From the NCBI GenBank assembly GCA_002382325.1, contig DGAG01000011.1, forward strand, positions 186,001-250,000: DNA of 64,000 bases. Direction: 5' to 3'. Positions 23,209 to 32,357 of the stretch are shown here, in pieces. Both the position numbers and the translations under genes were made by a program. Under the pieces are notes generated by a model, which ran no database searches, was not told the origin of the DNA, and saw only the letters and a program-made list of their open reading frames with translations. Position 1 is the stretch's first letter, and every line of letters starts with the position of its first letter. This stretch comes from Epsilonproteobacteria bacterium UBA4036 (lineage in GTDB: Bacteria; Campylobacterota; Campylobacteria; Campylobacterales; Arcobacteraceae).

Positions 23209-24343
23209 AAAAAGAACATTTTATGGATTTTATTCCTTTTTTTTAACCGTGACTTTCATTTTGTTGTTGATAATTTCATGGCTTTTTTTTGAAACCAAAT
23301 CAAGTTTCTTTAGAGATATTACCATTTCCAATATGCAGTTAAATGCTTCAAAATTGGCATCAAAAATTATTTATGCTCATATGCAAAATATTCCTCTTAA
23401 ACGCAGTGATTTAGTGGTTGATAAAGGGTTTAATTTTGGTTTATATGACCATAGCGGAGTCGTTATTATCTCAACAATTGCAAAACCAATTACACTCAAT
23501 AAAAAGTTCTCTCAAATGGATAATAACCTTATCTTAATTGACAGAAGTGTCAGTGGACATTTAGGAGTATCTTATGTGGCAATTGAAGAGGTGATACTGT
23601 TTGAAGCTTTAAAAGATTTAAAACATAAGATTATCATCTCATTTATTCTTTTTTATCTTTTGATTATTATATTTGGTTTTTATTTGACCAAACTCTTTAT
23701 ACAGCCCATTGTCCAACAGCGCCTTAAACTCAATAATTTTATTAAAGATACAACCCATGAACTTAATACACCCATTACCGCGCTAATGATGTCCGCTAAT
23801 CCTTATAATACGCTTGATGAAAAAGGCTTACACCGTATACAACTTAGTGCAAAACGTATCAGCGATATTTACAGTGATTTAACCTATCTGTTTTTAAATA
23901 ATGAACAAGAGAAAGCTCAACGTATTCCTATGATTGAATTAAAAGATATTCTTAATGAACAGTTAGAGTATTATCATTTTTTTGCACAAAAAAAGAGAGT
24001 GATATTGACTTATGATATTCACTCATGCTTTTATGCTATTGATAAAGAGAGTTTTAATCGCATAGTTAATAACCTTATATCCAATGCAATAAAATATACA
24101 AAATCTCAAGGAACGGTGTTTGTTCAATTAAAAGATAACGTACTGCTCGTACAAGACAATGGGGTAGGGATTCCTAAAAAAAGCTTATCAAAAATATTTG
24201 AACGATTTTATCGTGAAAGCGATATTGTGGGAGGTTTTGGAATAGGGCTTCATATCGTAGCTTCCATTTGCAAGAAGTATCATATTAAGATTGAAATTGA
24301 TTCAAAAGTCAATGAAGGAACAACATTTAAACTTAAATTTTAG
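23183..24343 (+). CDS. Membrane sensor histidine kinase, partner of the regulator at 22546
   Basis: The 386-residue protein has a membrane helix near residues 17-34, a short periplasmic sensor domain (about 35-145), a second helix (about 152-172), and the kinase core. The H-box is TTHELNTPI, the N-box NNLISNAIKY, and the G-boxes DNGVGIP and GGFGIGLHIVAS. The only upstream in-frame start is TTG at 23183 after AAAAGGGG, overlapping the regulator gene; its exact start is uncertain. The signal is unknown. Confidence 0.88.
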   Translation: MGIVLTKDEKRTFYGFYSFFLTVTFILLLIISWLFFETKSSFFRDITISNMQLNASKLASKIIYAHMQNIPLKRSDLVVDKGFNFGLYDHSGVVIISTIAKPITLNKKFSQMDNNLILIDRSVSGHLGVSYVAIEEVILFEALKDLKHKIIISFILFYLLIIIFGFYLTKLFIQPIVQQRLKLNNFIKDTTHELNTPITALMMSANPYNTLDEKGLHRIQLSAKRISDIYSDLTYLFLNNEQEKAQRIPMIELKDILNEQLEYYHFFAQKKRVILTYDIHSCFYAIDKESFNRIVNNLISNAIKYTKSQGTVFVQLKDNVLLVQDNGVGIPKKSLSKIFERFYRESDIVGGFGIGLHIVASICKKYHIKIEIDSKVNEGTTFKLKF

Positions 24344-24363
24344 AGTTGAAGAAAAGAGTTAGG

Positions 24364-24392
24364 CATAAAAAAAGGCCGACATCCGCCGACCT
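24364..24392 (-). terminator. Intrinsic terminator of the RRM gene
   Basis: On the minus strand AGGTCGGC-GGAT-GTCGGCCT (24373-24392) forms an eight-pair stem with two G-U pairs. It is followed by seven T. It ends transcription of the RRM gene, which stops at 24415. Confidence 0.85.
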
Positions 24393-24414
24393 ATAAAAAA
24401 GATACTAATAAATA

Positions 24415-24681
24415 TTAGTAAGATCTTCTTTCTCGTGGCTCTCGTGGTCTAGCTTCGTTCACTTTTAAAGTTCTTCCCTCTACCTCTTTACCATTTAACT
24501 CATCAATTGCTTTTTGTCCTTCTGAACTTACATCCATCTCTACAAATCCAAAACCTTTTGATCGTCCTGTTTCTCTGTCATTGACAATTTTACAACTCTT
24601 TACCGCACCAAATTTAGCGAATACTTCCTCTAAACTTTGGTCATTCATTCTATATGAAAGATTACCTACATAGATATTCAT
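24415..24681 (-). CDS. RRM-domain RNA-binding protein
   Basis: This 88-residue protein is one RNA recognition motif with a short Arg-rich tail. RNP2 is MNIYVGNLSY and RNP1 is RSKGFGFVEM. The tail EARPREPRERRSY resembles those of the cold-inducible RNA-binding proteins of cyanobacteria and other bacteria. The ATG at 24681 is preferred to a TTG three codons upstream because AAAGGA lies nine bases before it. It is monocistronic, with hairpins in its leader and a good terminator. The targets are unknown; an RNA-chaperone role is inferred. Confidence 0.9.
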   Translation of the reverse strand: MNIYVGNLSYRMNDQSLEEVFAKFGAVKSCKIVNDRETGRSKGFGFVEMDVSSEGQKAIDELNGKEVEGRTLKVNEARPREPRERRSY

Positions 24682-24721
24682 CTTCCTCAATCCTTTTAAT
24701 GTTCAATCGAACGTGTAATTA

Positions 24722-24755
24722 TTACTTTAGTCAAAGTAACTTCTGCTAGTAGAAG
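24722..24755 (-). promoter_or_regulatory. Two adjacent hairpins upstream of the RRM gene
   Basis: TTACTTT-AGTC-AAAGTAA (24722-24739) and CTTCTGC-TA-GTAGAAG (24740-24755) abut each other about 40 bases before the RRM start. They could be leader structures affecting translation or an operator. Which one applies depends on the transcription start, which is not visible. Confidence 0.4.
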
Positions 24756-24910
24756 CATTATTCCATCTAGTTGAATCATTATATCATAAACTTTTAAGTT
24801 TTACTTCAAAATTTTAATTTTTTTTTATTTTGGTAACACAAAAGTAATATTTATATGGTTTTACACGTAGGATATTGAGGTGTAGGTTTTAGCTACACCC
24901 CATAAATTCG

Positions 24911-26305
24911 TTAGTTTTGAAAGTTTTTTGTGATGGCTTTATTTAATCGTGAAATCGTTTCACTGTAACCTAAAATTGCCATAATGTCATACACTGAAGG
25001 TGCTTGTGTTCCTCCGGTTAACGCAATTCGTATGGGTTGGAACAATTGTGGAAATTTGAGTTGCTTGGTTTCAATAAAAGGTTTGGTAATAAGTTCATAA
25101 TCACACGCCAAGTGTAGAGTGCTTTGATTTGACTCTAAAAGAGCCATATACTCATTTAACATGGCTAAAGTATCTTCTTTTACAAATTTATTAACGCCTT
25201 TATCTTCATATGAAGTAGGGGTATCTAAAATACCATCAATAGATACTTTCAATTCAACAAGTGTTTGAGCACGTTCTTTACACAAGTCTAAAATCATCTC
25301 TTTTTTATCGTGCCCATGTAACACACAACCAAAAAATTCCAACTCTTTTGCCAATCGTTCATTGGATACATTTTTGATGTAATGAGCATTAAGCCATTTT
25401 AATTTTTCTTCATTATAAGCAGAGGCAGATTTATTGATATTTTTAGGATCAAATAGGTCTAACATCTCTTGCATTGAAAAAATCTCTTGATCTTTATTAG
25501 ACCATCCCAATCGTACTAAAAAGTTGAGAAGGGCTTCAGGTAAATAACCCTCATTTTTATATTGCATTACATCCATAGCACCATCTCTTTTAGAGAGTTT
25601 TTTGCCTTCTGGATTGTTAATCATAGGCACATGATAAAATTTTGGAACATCAAATCCTAGAGCATTATAAATAACAATTTGTTTTGGAGTGTTTGTTAGG
25701 TGGTCATCTCCTCTTATTACGTCTGTAATTCCCATTAATGCATCGTCAATGGCAACAACAAAGTTATATGTGGGCATTCCATTGCTTCGTGCAATGACAA
25801 AATCATCCACTTGGTTGGCATCAAAATTCATAGCACCTTTGACACCATCTTCAAAGCAGATATTTCCCTCTTGAGGTGCTTTGATTCTTACAACAGGCTC
25901 AATTCCCGCAGGAGGAGTTCCTTTGAAATCTCTGTATCGTCCATCGTATCGTGGAGTCTCTTTTTTTAATGTTTGTTCTTCTCGTAAGGCATCAAGCTCT
26001 TCTTTTGACATATAACAGTAGTAGGCTTTATCCTCTTTTAAAAGTTGATTAATATATTTTGTATAGATATCCAATCGTTTTGATTGGTATTCAACTTCTC
26101 CATCGTAATTTAAACCCACCCACTCAAAAGCTTCAATAATAGCTTTCATTGCCTCTTCATTGTTTCTTTGTGTGTCGGTATCTTCAATTCTTAACTTAAA
26201 TTGTCCCTTTGTTTTTCTTGCCCATAAATAACTGTACAAAGAAGTTCGTAAACCTCCAATATGTAAATATCCAGTGGGTGAGGGTGCAAATCGTGTGATT
26301 GCCAT
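24911..26305 (-). CDS. gltX: Glutamyl-tRNA synthetase
   Basis: This class I synthetase charges tRNA with glutamate. The 464-residue length is typical. The HIGH-type motif is in PSPTGYLHIGGLRTS, the KMSKS-type motif is KLSKRDG, and the C-terminal anticodon-binding region ends in LFQPIRIALTGGTQAPSVYDIM. Many Campylobacterota carry two GltX paralogues, one of which mischarges tRNA-Gln for the amidotransferase route; which paralogue this is cannot be told here. It follows a tiny ORF and rlmN on the same strand. Confidence 0.95.
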   Translation of the reverse strand: MAITRFAPSPTGYLHIGGLRTSLYSYLWARKTKGQFKLRIEDTDTQRNNEEAMKAIIEAFEWVGLNYDGEVEYQSKRLDIYTKYINQLLKEDKAYYCYMSKEELDALREEQTLKKETPRYDGRYRDFKGTPPAGIEPVVRIKAPQEGNICFEDGVKGAMNFDANQVDDFVIARSNGMPTYNFVVAIDDALMGITDVIRGDDHLTNTPKQIVIYNALGFDVPKFYHVPMINNPEGKKLSKRDGAMDVMQYKNEGYLPEALLNFLVRLGWSNKDQEIFSMQEMLDLFDPKNINKSASAYNEEKLKWLNAHYIKNVSNERLAKELEFFGCVLHGHDKKEMILDLCKERAQTLVELKVSIDGILDTPTSYEDKGVNKFVKEDTLAMLNEYMALLESNQSTLHLACDYELITKPFIETKQLKFPQLFQPIRIALTGGTQAPSVYDIMAILGYSETISRLNKAITKNFQN

Positions 26306-26318
26306 ATCTGTCCTTTTA

Positions 26319-26405
26319 TTATTTAAAATTCTTTAAAAAGCCTATTGCTGAGATCACCACGACCACTACAATAAATAAAACCATTATTCCATCAAGCAAT
26401 TCCAT
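26319..26405 (-). CDS. Tiny single-helix membrane protein (28 aa)
   Basis: An open frame with ATG at 26405 and stop at 26319 encodes 28 residues. It begins MELLDGIM, has a strongly hydrophobic core (VLFIVVVVVISAIGF), and ends in a basic LKNFK tail. Its start overlaps the last codons of rlmN in another frame, so it could be translated by coupling, and gltX follows after 13 bases. The composition, positive-inside tail and tight spacing are what a small membrane protein would show. There is no other support. Confidence 0.45.
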   Translation of the reverse strand: MELLDGIMVLFIVVVVVISAIGFLKNFK

Positions 26406-27459
26406 TGGCGTCCTTCTCTTTTAGCTGTCCACATGCAGCTGATATATCTAATCCTTTAGATTCTCGTATTGTGCAAATTAAACCTTTGCTCAATAAATAT
26501 TCTTGGAAGTTTATCATATTTTCCCTTGTTGGTCTTTGATATGAAGTTCCAGGGTAGGGGTTGAAATAGATTAAATTCACTTTTGCATTGATTCCATTGA
26601 GCAGTTTAATCAATTTTGCAGCAGAATCTGTATCATCATTTTTATCTTTTATCACCAAATATTCAAACATTACTTTTTTTCTGGCATCAATGGGAAAGTT
26701 TTTAACCGCTTCAATGATGGATGAAATATTGTAGGCTTTGTTCATGGGAATTAATTCGCTTCTTAATCCATCATCAACAGCATGTAAAGAGATTGCCAAT
26801 TGAATCCCTAAATCTTCTGCACCCAATTTCTCAATTTTTGTACTGATACCACTGGTTGAAATGGTTTGTCTTCGTGGAGCAATAGCTAAACCATCTAATT
26901 CGCTGAAGATTTTAATGGCTTTAATCAAATTATCATAATTATCTAATGGTTCACCCATTCCCATATAGACAATATTGAGTGCTTTGTTTTCAGCAATTTC
27001 ATTGTCTTTTTTCAGTTGAACGATTTGTTCAATAATTTCACCCACGGTAAGATTTCGTATGAATCCCCCTTTTGCTGTCAAACAAAAACTGCATCCTACT
27101 TTGCATCCCACTTGGGTTGAAATACAAACCGTATATTTTTCACTTTTTTCTACAACACCTTCTTCATTGGTTTTCTTTTTTTTCATCAATAAAAGAACGG
27201 TTTCAATGGTATGTCCATCCTCAAGTTGGAAAAGATATTTTATACTCCCATCTTTACTGGTCTCTTTTTTTAAAATTTTAAGTGTGGATGCTTTGAAATT
27301 CTCTTTTAAATGGTTTTTTAAATCATTGGGTAAATTCTTCATATCATCAAATTGTGTTACATATTTTTTATATAACCAATTGTAAATTTGTTTGGCTCTG
27401 AACGAAGGTTTAAGTTGTTCTTTTAATTCTTCTAAGGTATAGTTGTAAATAGAGTGCAA
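26392..27459 (-). CDS. rlmN: Dual-specificity RNA methyltransferase RlmN
   Basis: RlmN is a radical-SAM enzyme that methylates C2 of A2503 in 23S rRNA and A37 of some tRNAs. The 355-residue protein carries the CxxxCxxC cluster motif as CKVGCSFC near residue 118. It also has GMGEPLDNYDN, the SAM-binding RRQTISTSGIS region, and the methyl-carrying cysteine in ISAACGQL at the C-terminus. It leads the rlmN-tiny ORF-gltX group. Confidence 0.96.
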   Translation of the reverse strand: MHSIYNYTLEELKEQLKPSFRAKQIYNWLYKKYVTQFDDMKNLPNDLKNHLKENFKASTLKILKKETSKDGSIKYLFQLEDGHTIETVLLLMKKKKTNEEGVVEKSEKYTVCISTQVGCKVGCSFCLTAKGGFIRNLTVGEIIEQIVQLKKDNEIAENKALNIVYMGMGEPLDNYDNLIKAIKIFSELDGLAIAPRRQTISTSGISTKIEKLGAEDLGIQLAISLHAVDDGLRSELIPMNKAYNISSIIEAVKNFPIDARKKVMFEYLVIKDKNDDTDSAAKLIKLLNGINAKVNLIYFNPYPGTSYQRPTRENMINFQEYLLSKGLICTIRESKGLDISAACGQLKEKDANGIA

Positions 27460-27486
27460 GATTTTCCTTTAATGTTTCACGTGAAA

Positions 27487-28029
27487 CTATTTAATGATTT
27501 TTTGTTCAAGTAAATAGTGTGTGAGTATTTCTTTGGCTTGAGAGTGATTTTTTAGAAAATCACTGTGAGCATCTTTATTGGTATAATTGGTAATAACAAA
27601 AATGCCAGCAATATTGATATCAAACTCTTTAGCAACACTGAGTAAAGAGTAAAATTCCATATTTTCAATGCCAATATTGTAGTGGTTAAATTTGCTGCTC
27701 AAGTCAAAGTTGGTTGATATGTAGTTTGAACTGTTGACAATGGTTTGATTCTTTACCAATCTGTTTTCTGAATTTAAAACATTATCCAATGGAGTATAGC
27801 AATCGTTATTTAAAAAAGCCAGTTCAATGTTTGCAGCGCTTGTAGACGTAACGATTTCAAAAGGTTTATAGTTGCCATAGCTTCCGGCACTTCCAATAAA
27901 AAGAAGATATTCTGGTTTATCAAAAAGGCATTGTCGTGTTAAGTTAATGGCACTCTCAATGAGTCCAACACCAATAGGTGTGGCAAAGTTAAACGTCTCA
28001 TTTCGTCCTGCACAAATAATCATTGACAT
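27487..28029 (-). CDS. Nucleoside-phosphorylase-like protein (PNP/MTAN superfamily)
   Basis: This 180-residue protein carries marks of the purine nucleoside phosphorylase/nucleosidase fold: LFIGSAGSYGNYKPFEIV, the substrate-site segment GIENMEFYSLLSVAKEF, and a C-terminal SQAKEIL helix. It is shorter than typical members (230-250 residues), apparently at the N-terminus. Cleavage of a purine nucleoside or of methylthioadenosine are both possible. Its start overlaps the stop of the SIMPL-like gene by about ten bases, giving a coupled pair. A second ATG two codons in is equally usable. Confidence 0.65.
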   Translation of the reverse strand: MSMIICAGRNETFNFATPIGVGLIESAINLTRQCLFDKPEYLLFIGSAGSYGNYKPFEIVTSTSAANIELAFLNNDCYTPLDNVLNSENRLVKNQTIVNSSNYISTNFDLSSKFNHYNIGIENMEFYSLLSVAKEFDINIAGIFVITNYTNKDAHSDFLKNHSQAKEILTHYLLEQKIIK

Positions 28030-28685
28030 TCCATTGTAAAATTGGGATTTATTGTAATGGTTTCATTGACTTGTTCAACAATTGGCATCTCTATTTTACT
28101 GCTTTTTAATGTTCTAGCTTCGTTGGCATACATAACTGGTCGAGAATAATTTGCATTAACCGTTATGTTTTTTAAGGAACAGCTTTTATTCATCTTAGTT
28201 GATAATTCTTGTGAATAGTGGTTTCCCCATGTAATGGCATCCAGTCTTAATTGATCTAATGCTTGTTCATAAAGTTTATCATTGATTTTCCATTGCAGTG
28301 TTGGCATAAAGAGCGACGTGGTGCTTTCTTCTTTAATGGAATAAAAATTCTCAAGAAACTCTTTTATTTTTGAACTCTCTTTAGATGAAATTGTATAGTT
28401 TAAGACACCATTATAACCCATAAAAATTGATTGACCATTTTTATAGGTATATTTAGGAGTAATAGCCATTGATACATTTGACTTATCGATTTCATCGTAT
28501 TTTTTTAAGAATTTATTGTATTGATTTAAACTTGAGATAACTTCTTTCTCTTCTTCATTTTGAACCACAACTTTTATATGGGTGGTTAATTCATCTGGCA
28601 TCAATTCCTTTGAAAACTCTTTTGTAAAATTTAGCTCAAAACCAAAAACTAAGATGGGTAACGTTAGTAATAAGGGTAATTTCAT
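28020..28685 (-). CDS. Periplasmic SIMPL-like protein
   Basis: This 221-residue protein has a signal peptide (MKLPLLLTLPILVFG). The body follows the SIMPL (DUF541) plan: a PDELTTHIKVVVQNEE strand pair, a helix with Asn-Lys-Phe, then ITPKYTYKNGQSIFMGYNGVLNYTIS and an Ala/Leu helix DQLRLDAITWGNHYS. It ends with repeated beta segments. The function of SIMPL proteins is not settled. It begins one base from the hisF stop and overlaps the downstream nucleoside-phosphorylase-like gene. Confidence 0.6.
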   Translation of the reverse strand: MKLPLLLTLPILVFGFELNFTKEFSKELMPDELTTHIKVVVQNEEEKEVISSLNQYNKFLKKYDEIDKSNVSMAITPKYTYKNGQSIFMGYNGVLNYTISSKESSKIKEFLENFYSIKEESTTSLFMPTLQWKINDKLYEQALDQLRLDAITWGNHYSQELSTKMNKSCSLKNITVNANYSRPVMYANEARTLKSSKIEMPIVEQVNETITINPNFTMECQ

Positions 28686-28686
28686 G

Positions 28687-29448
28687 TTATAACCTCACTG
28701 GAATGGAATTTTGGGATAAATAGCGTTTTAAATCCATGATATCTATTTCTTTAAAATGAAAAATTGATGCAGCCAATGCAGCACTGGCGCCATGTTCAAA
28801 AGCTTCTTTGATATGTTCCATTGTTCCTGCACCACCTGAAGCAATAACAGGAATACTTATGGCATTGGAGATTTGTTCGGTTATATTAAGTTCAAATCCC
28901 GTTTTTGCACCATCGGTGTCCATAGAAGTTAGGAGTATTTCCCCCGCACCTCTGTTATAAACTTCTTTAGCCCATTGTAAAGCATCAAGTCCGGTATCTT
29001 CTCTTCCCCCTTTGACAAAGACATGGTATGAACCGTCGGGAACTTTTTTAACATCAATTGCCACAACAATACATTGGCTTCCAAATCGTTTTGAACTTTC
29101 ATCAATAAAATTGGGGTTAACCACTGCACTTGAATTGATGGAAACTTTATCACAGCCCACATTTAAGAGTTTATAGATGTCTTCAAGTTTTCGAATACCT
29201 CCGCCTACGGTTAAAGGAATAAACACCTCTTTAGCAACATCTTTGACAATATCAACAATCGTATCTCTTCCTTCGTGACTTGCTCCGATATCTAAAAATG
29301 TGATTTCATCTGCGCCTTCACGGTTATATCGTTTTGCCACTTCAACAGGATCTCCTGCATCTCGTAAGCCTACGAAATTAACACCTTTTACGACTCTTCC
29401 ATTATCTACATCCAAACACGGAATAATTCTTTTTGCAAAAGTACTCAA
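28687..29448 (-). CDS. hisF: Imidazole glycerol phosphate synthase, cyclase subunit
   Basis: HisF forms imidazole glycerol phosphate and AICAR from PRFAR using ammonia delivered by HisH, in histidine synthesis. The 253-residue TIM barrel shows IPCLDVDNGRVVKGVNF with the catalytic Asp, VGGGIRKLEDI as a phosphate site, LTSMDTDGAKTGF with the second catalytic Asp, and ASGGAGTMEHI. No other his gene is in the window. It is divergent from rsmA across about 70 bp. Confidence 0.97.
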   Translation of the reverse strand: MSTFAKRIIPCLDVDNGRVVKGVNFVGLRDAGDPVEVAKRYNREGADEITFLDIGASHEGRDTIVDIVKDVAKEVFIPLTVGGGIRKLEDIYKLLNVGCDKVSINSSAVVNPNFIDESSKRFGSQCIVVAIDVKKVPDGSYHVFVKGGREDTGLDALQWAKEVYNRGAGEILLTSMDTDGAKTGFELNITEQISNAISIPVIASGGAGTMEHIKEAFEHGASAALAASIFHFKEIDIMDLKRYLSQNSIPVRL

Positions 29449-29521
29449 ATATTTATCCTTTTCCTTTTTATTGCGAAATCTTATCTAAATGTAAGTTAAT
29501 ATCAGATATACTCCTTTTCTT

Positions 29522-30349
29522 ATGGAAAAAATTAAAGCAAAAAAACAATTTGGACAGAACTTTTTAAAAGACGAATCCATTTTGAACAAAATCATCGAAG
29601 CGATGCCCAAGAACAGTAACCACATTGTGGAGATTGGCCCTGGCTTAGGTGATTTGACGCAAAGAATGCTCAAATACAAAGATATGACTGCTTATGAGAT
29701 CGACAGTGATTTATTAGCTATATTAAGGTCAAAATTCGCAAATGAAATACAAAGTCAAAGACTGGAACTGATCCACACTGATGTTTTAGATATTTGGAAA
29801 CAAAATAAAACTTTGTATCAAGGCAAGTATGATTTAATTGCAAACTTGCCTTATTATGTAGCGACAAACATTATATTACAAGCAATAGAAGATGACAATT
29901 GTGAAAACATTATTGTTATGATTCAAAAAGAAGTGGCACAAAAGTTTGCAGCGCATGAGGGAGAAAAAGATTTTTCTTCTTTGGGAGTGATTGCAAAACT
30001 GGTATCAAAGGAGTGTAAAATACTCTTTGATGTTGCCTCTTCCTGTTTTGAACCAGCACCTAAGGTGACTTCTTCCGTGCTTTATATTAAAAAAGATGGT
30101 TTGACTAAGCTGGATTCAAATTTTAAAAGTTTTCTAAAAGTTGTTTTTTCGCAACCTCGGAAAAAACTTTCTAAAAATTTATCGAGCTTAATCAATAAAG
30201 ATTTTTTAAATACAATATATCGTGAACTTAATATTGAAGATAATATCAGACCACATGAAGTCAGTTCATCTTTGTATCGCCAAATGCATAACAAGGTGAT
30301 AATAAATGATAAACAACGAACACAACGAGACGAAACAACCAGTTGCTAA
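29522..30349 (+). CDS. rsmA: 16S rRNA dimethyladenosine transferase
   Basis: RsmA (KsgA) dimethylates A1518 and A1519 of 16S rRNA late in small-subunit assembly. The 275-residue protein shows the N-terminal KKQFGQNFLKDESIL, the SAM site VEIGPGLGDLT, and the NLPYYVATNI motif that holds the target adenine. Its last 44 bases overlap the start of rnj in a different frame, which couples translation of the two RNA-processing proteins. Confidence 0.96.
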   Translation: MEKIKAKKQFGQNFLKDESILNKIIEAMPKNSNHIVEIGPGLGDLTQRMLKYKDMTAYEIDSDLLAILRSKFANEIQSQRLELIHTDVLDIWKQNKTLYQGKYDLIANLPYYVATNIILQAIEDDNCENIIVMIQKEVAQKFAAHEGEKDFSSLGVIAKLVSKECKILFDVASSCFEPAPKVTSSVLYIKKDGLTKLDSNFKSFLKVVFSQPRKKLSKNLSSLINKDFLNTIYRELNIEDNIRPHEVSSSLYRQMHNKVIINDKQRTQRDETTSC

Positions 30350-32345
30350 AGAAGTAAGTACAGAAAAAACTGAAACTACCCACAGCGAATCAACAAACAA
30401 TACTCCTCGAGAAAATGGTACAAAACCCAGATATAATAAAAAACCTCGATACAGTAAAGATAAAGCAAATCAAGAGGAAAATAAAGAGAACTCTTCAGAG
30501 AATACTTCTGCTCAACCAAAACGAAAACCTCCTTATAATAAAAGAAAAAATACATCAGATTCAGAACAAACACAAAGTGATAATGGACAAAGCGGATGGT
30601 TAACCGATTTAAAAAAAGCTCATGCAATCAATGAAAAATCGCATCGAGACAGATTAAATCCACACTATAAATTGAACTTAAATACCAATTCAAAGATTCG
30701 AATCACTCCTTTAGGTGGTTTGGGCGAAATTGGAGGAAATATGATGGTGGTTGAAACAGAAAAATCAGCCATTATCGTTGACGTAGGGATGAGTTTTCCC
30801 GATGAAAATATGCACGGGGTAGATATTTTAATCCCTGATTTTACCTATTTACGAGAAATCAAAAATAAAATTGCAGGAATTGTTTTAACGCATGGGCATG
30901 AAGATCATATCGGTGCTATGCCATACTTATTTAAAGAGATGCAATTTCCGGTATATGGAACCTCATTGCCGTTAGAAATGATTGGTTCAAAATTTGATGA
31001 ACATAAAATGAGAGAACATCGAAAATTTTTCAGAGCCATTGAAAAAAGAGTTCCTTATAAAATTGGAGATTTTGAAGTAGAGTGGATGCACATCACTCAC
31101 TCCATTATTGATTCTTCGGCTTTGGCAATTAAAACCGATGCGGGAACCATAATCCACACAGGAGATTTTAAAATTGACCATACTCCTATTGATGGATTTC
31201 CAACTGATTTACATCGGTTAGCCTATCATGGAGAGCAGGGAGTTTTACTCTTATTAAGTGATTCAACCAATTCTCACTCTGCTGGGTTTACGAAATCAGA
31301 AAAAACAGTAGGACCAACATTTGATAATTTGTTTGCTCGTTCAAAAGGGCGAGTCATTATGTCAACATTTTCTTCAAATATCCACCGTGTTGCGCAAGCC
31401 ATTGAATACGGTTTAAAATATGGAAGAAAAGTGTGTGTTATTGGTCGTTCAATGGAAAAAAACTTAGAATTGGCAATGCGATTAGGGTATATAAAATTTC
31501 CTAAAGATCAATTTATTGAAGCGCATGAAGTTCATAAATATGAAGACAAAGAGATTTTAATTGTAACAACAGGAAGTCAAGGCGAAGCAATGAGTGCATT
31601 GTATCGAATGTCAATTCATGAACACCGACACATTAAAATCAAAGAGGGTGACCAAATTATTCTTTCAGCCCGTGCGATTCCTGGAAACGAATCCAGTGTA
31701 TCAACGATTATTAACCATTTGTTGAAAGCCGGGGCAAAAGTGGCGTATCAAGATTTCAGTGAAATTCATGTATCGGGTCATGCGGCACAAGAAGAGCAAA
31801 AATTAATGCTTCGATTAATTAAACCAAAATTCTTTTTACCTGTGCATGGAGAGTATAATCATGCGTTAAAACATTCACAAACGGCTATTGATTGTGGTGT
31901 TTTAGAGCGAAATATTTATGTAATGAGTGATGGGGAACAAATCGAAGTAACACCTAAATATCTTAAAAAAGTGAAAACGGTAAAAACAGGAAAAGTCTAC
32001 ATTGATAATCAGTTAAATCATAAAATTTCTGATGATGTTGTTTTAGATCGACAAACCATGGCAAACGAAGGAGTTGTTATGATAGTCGCACAAATCAATG
32101 AAAATGACAGAAAAATTGTTGAAATGCCAAGAGTAAGATCATTTGGTTTAGTCCCAGATAAACAAGATAAAAACTTTTCAACAGAAATTGAAGAGTTACT
32201 CGTAACATTTCTTACCAATTGCAAACCAGGAATTTTGAAAAACAATAAAATTTTAGAAGATGAATTGCGAAAAGTGGTTCGAAAACATTGTGTACGAAAA
32301 TACAAAAAATACCCAATGATTGTGCCAACACTCTTTGTTCAATAA
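30306..32345 (+). CDS. rnj: Ribonuclease J
   Basis: This is a beta-CASP metallo-beta-lactamase nuclease with endo- and 5'-exoribonuclease activity, the main mRNA-decay enzyme in Campylobacterota. At 679 residues it is longer than Bacillus RNase J because of a polar N-terminal extension of about 130 residues, rich in Asn, Thr, Lys and Glu. H. pylori RNase J has a similar extension. The catalytic motif HGHEDHIGAMP is near residue 200. Also seen are HTGDFKIDHT, the beta-CASP HVSGHAAQEEQ and PVHGEYNH. The start lies inside rsmA, after AAGGTGATAATAA. Confidence 0.95.
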   Translation: MINNEHNETKQPVAKEVSTEKTETTHSESTNNTPRENGTKPRYNKKPRYSKDKANQEENKENSSENTSAQPKRKPPYNKRKNTSDSEQTQSDNGQSGWLTDLKKAHAINEKSHRDRLNPHYKLNLNTNSKIRITPLGGLGEIGGNMMVVETEKSAIIVDVGMSFPDENMHGVDILIPDFTYLREIKNKIAGIVLTHGHEDHIGAMPYLFKEMQFPVYGTSLPLEMIGSKFDEHKMREHRKFFRAIEKRVPYKIGDFEVEWMHITHSIIDSSALAIKTDAGTIIHTGDFKIDHTPIDGFPTDLHRLAYHGEQGVLLLLSDSTNSHSAGFTKSEKTVGPTFDNLFARSKGRVIMSTFSSNIHRVAQAIEYGLKYGRKVCVIGRSMEKNLELAMRLGYIKFPKDQFIEAHEVHKYEDKEILIVTTGSQGEAMSALYRMSIHEHRHIKIKEGDQIILSARAIPGNESSVSTIINHLLKAGAKVAYQDFSEIHVSGHAAQEEQKLMLRLIKPKFFLPVHGEYNHALKHSQTAIDCGVLERNIYVMSDGEQIEVTPKYLKKVKTVKTGKVYIDNQLNHKISDDVVLDRQTMANEGVVMIVAQINENDRKIVEMPRVRSFGLVPDKQDKNFSTEIEELLVTFLTNCKPGILKNNKILEDELRKVVRKHCVRKYKKYPMIVPTLFVQ

Positions 32346-32357
32346 AAAAGGAACACC

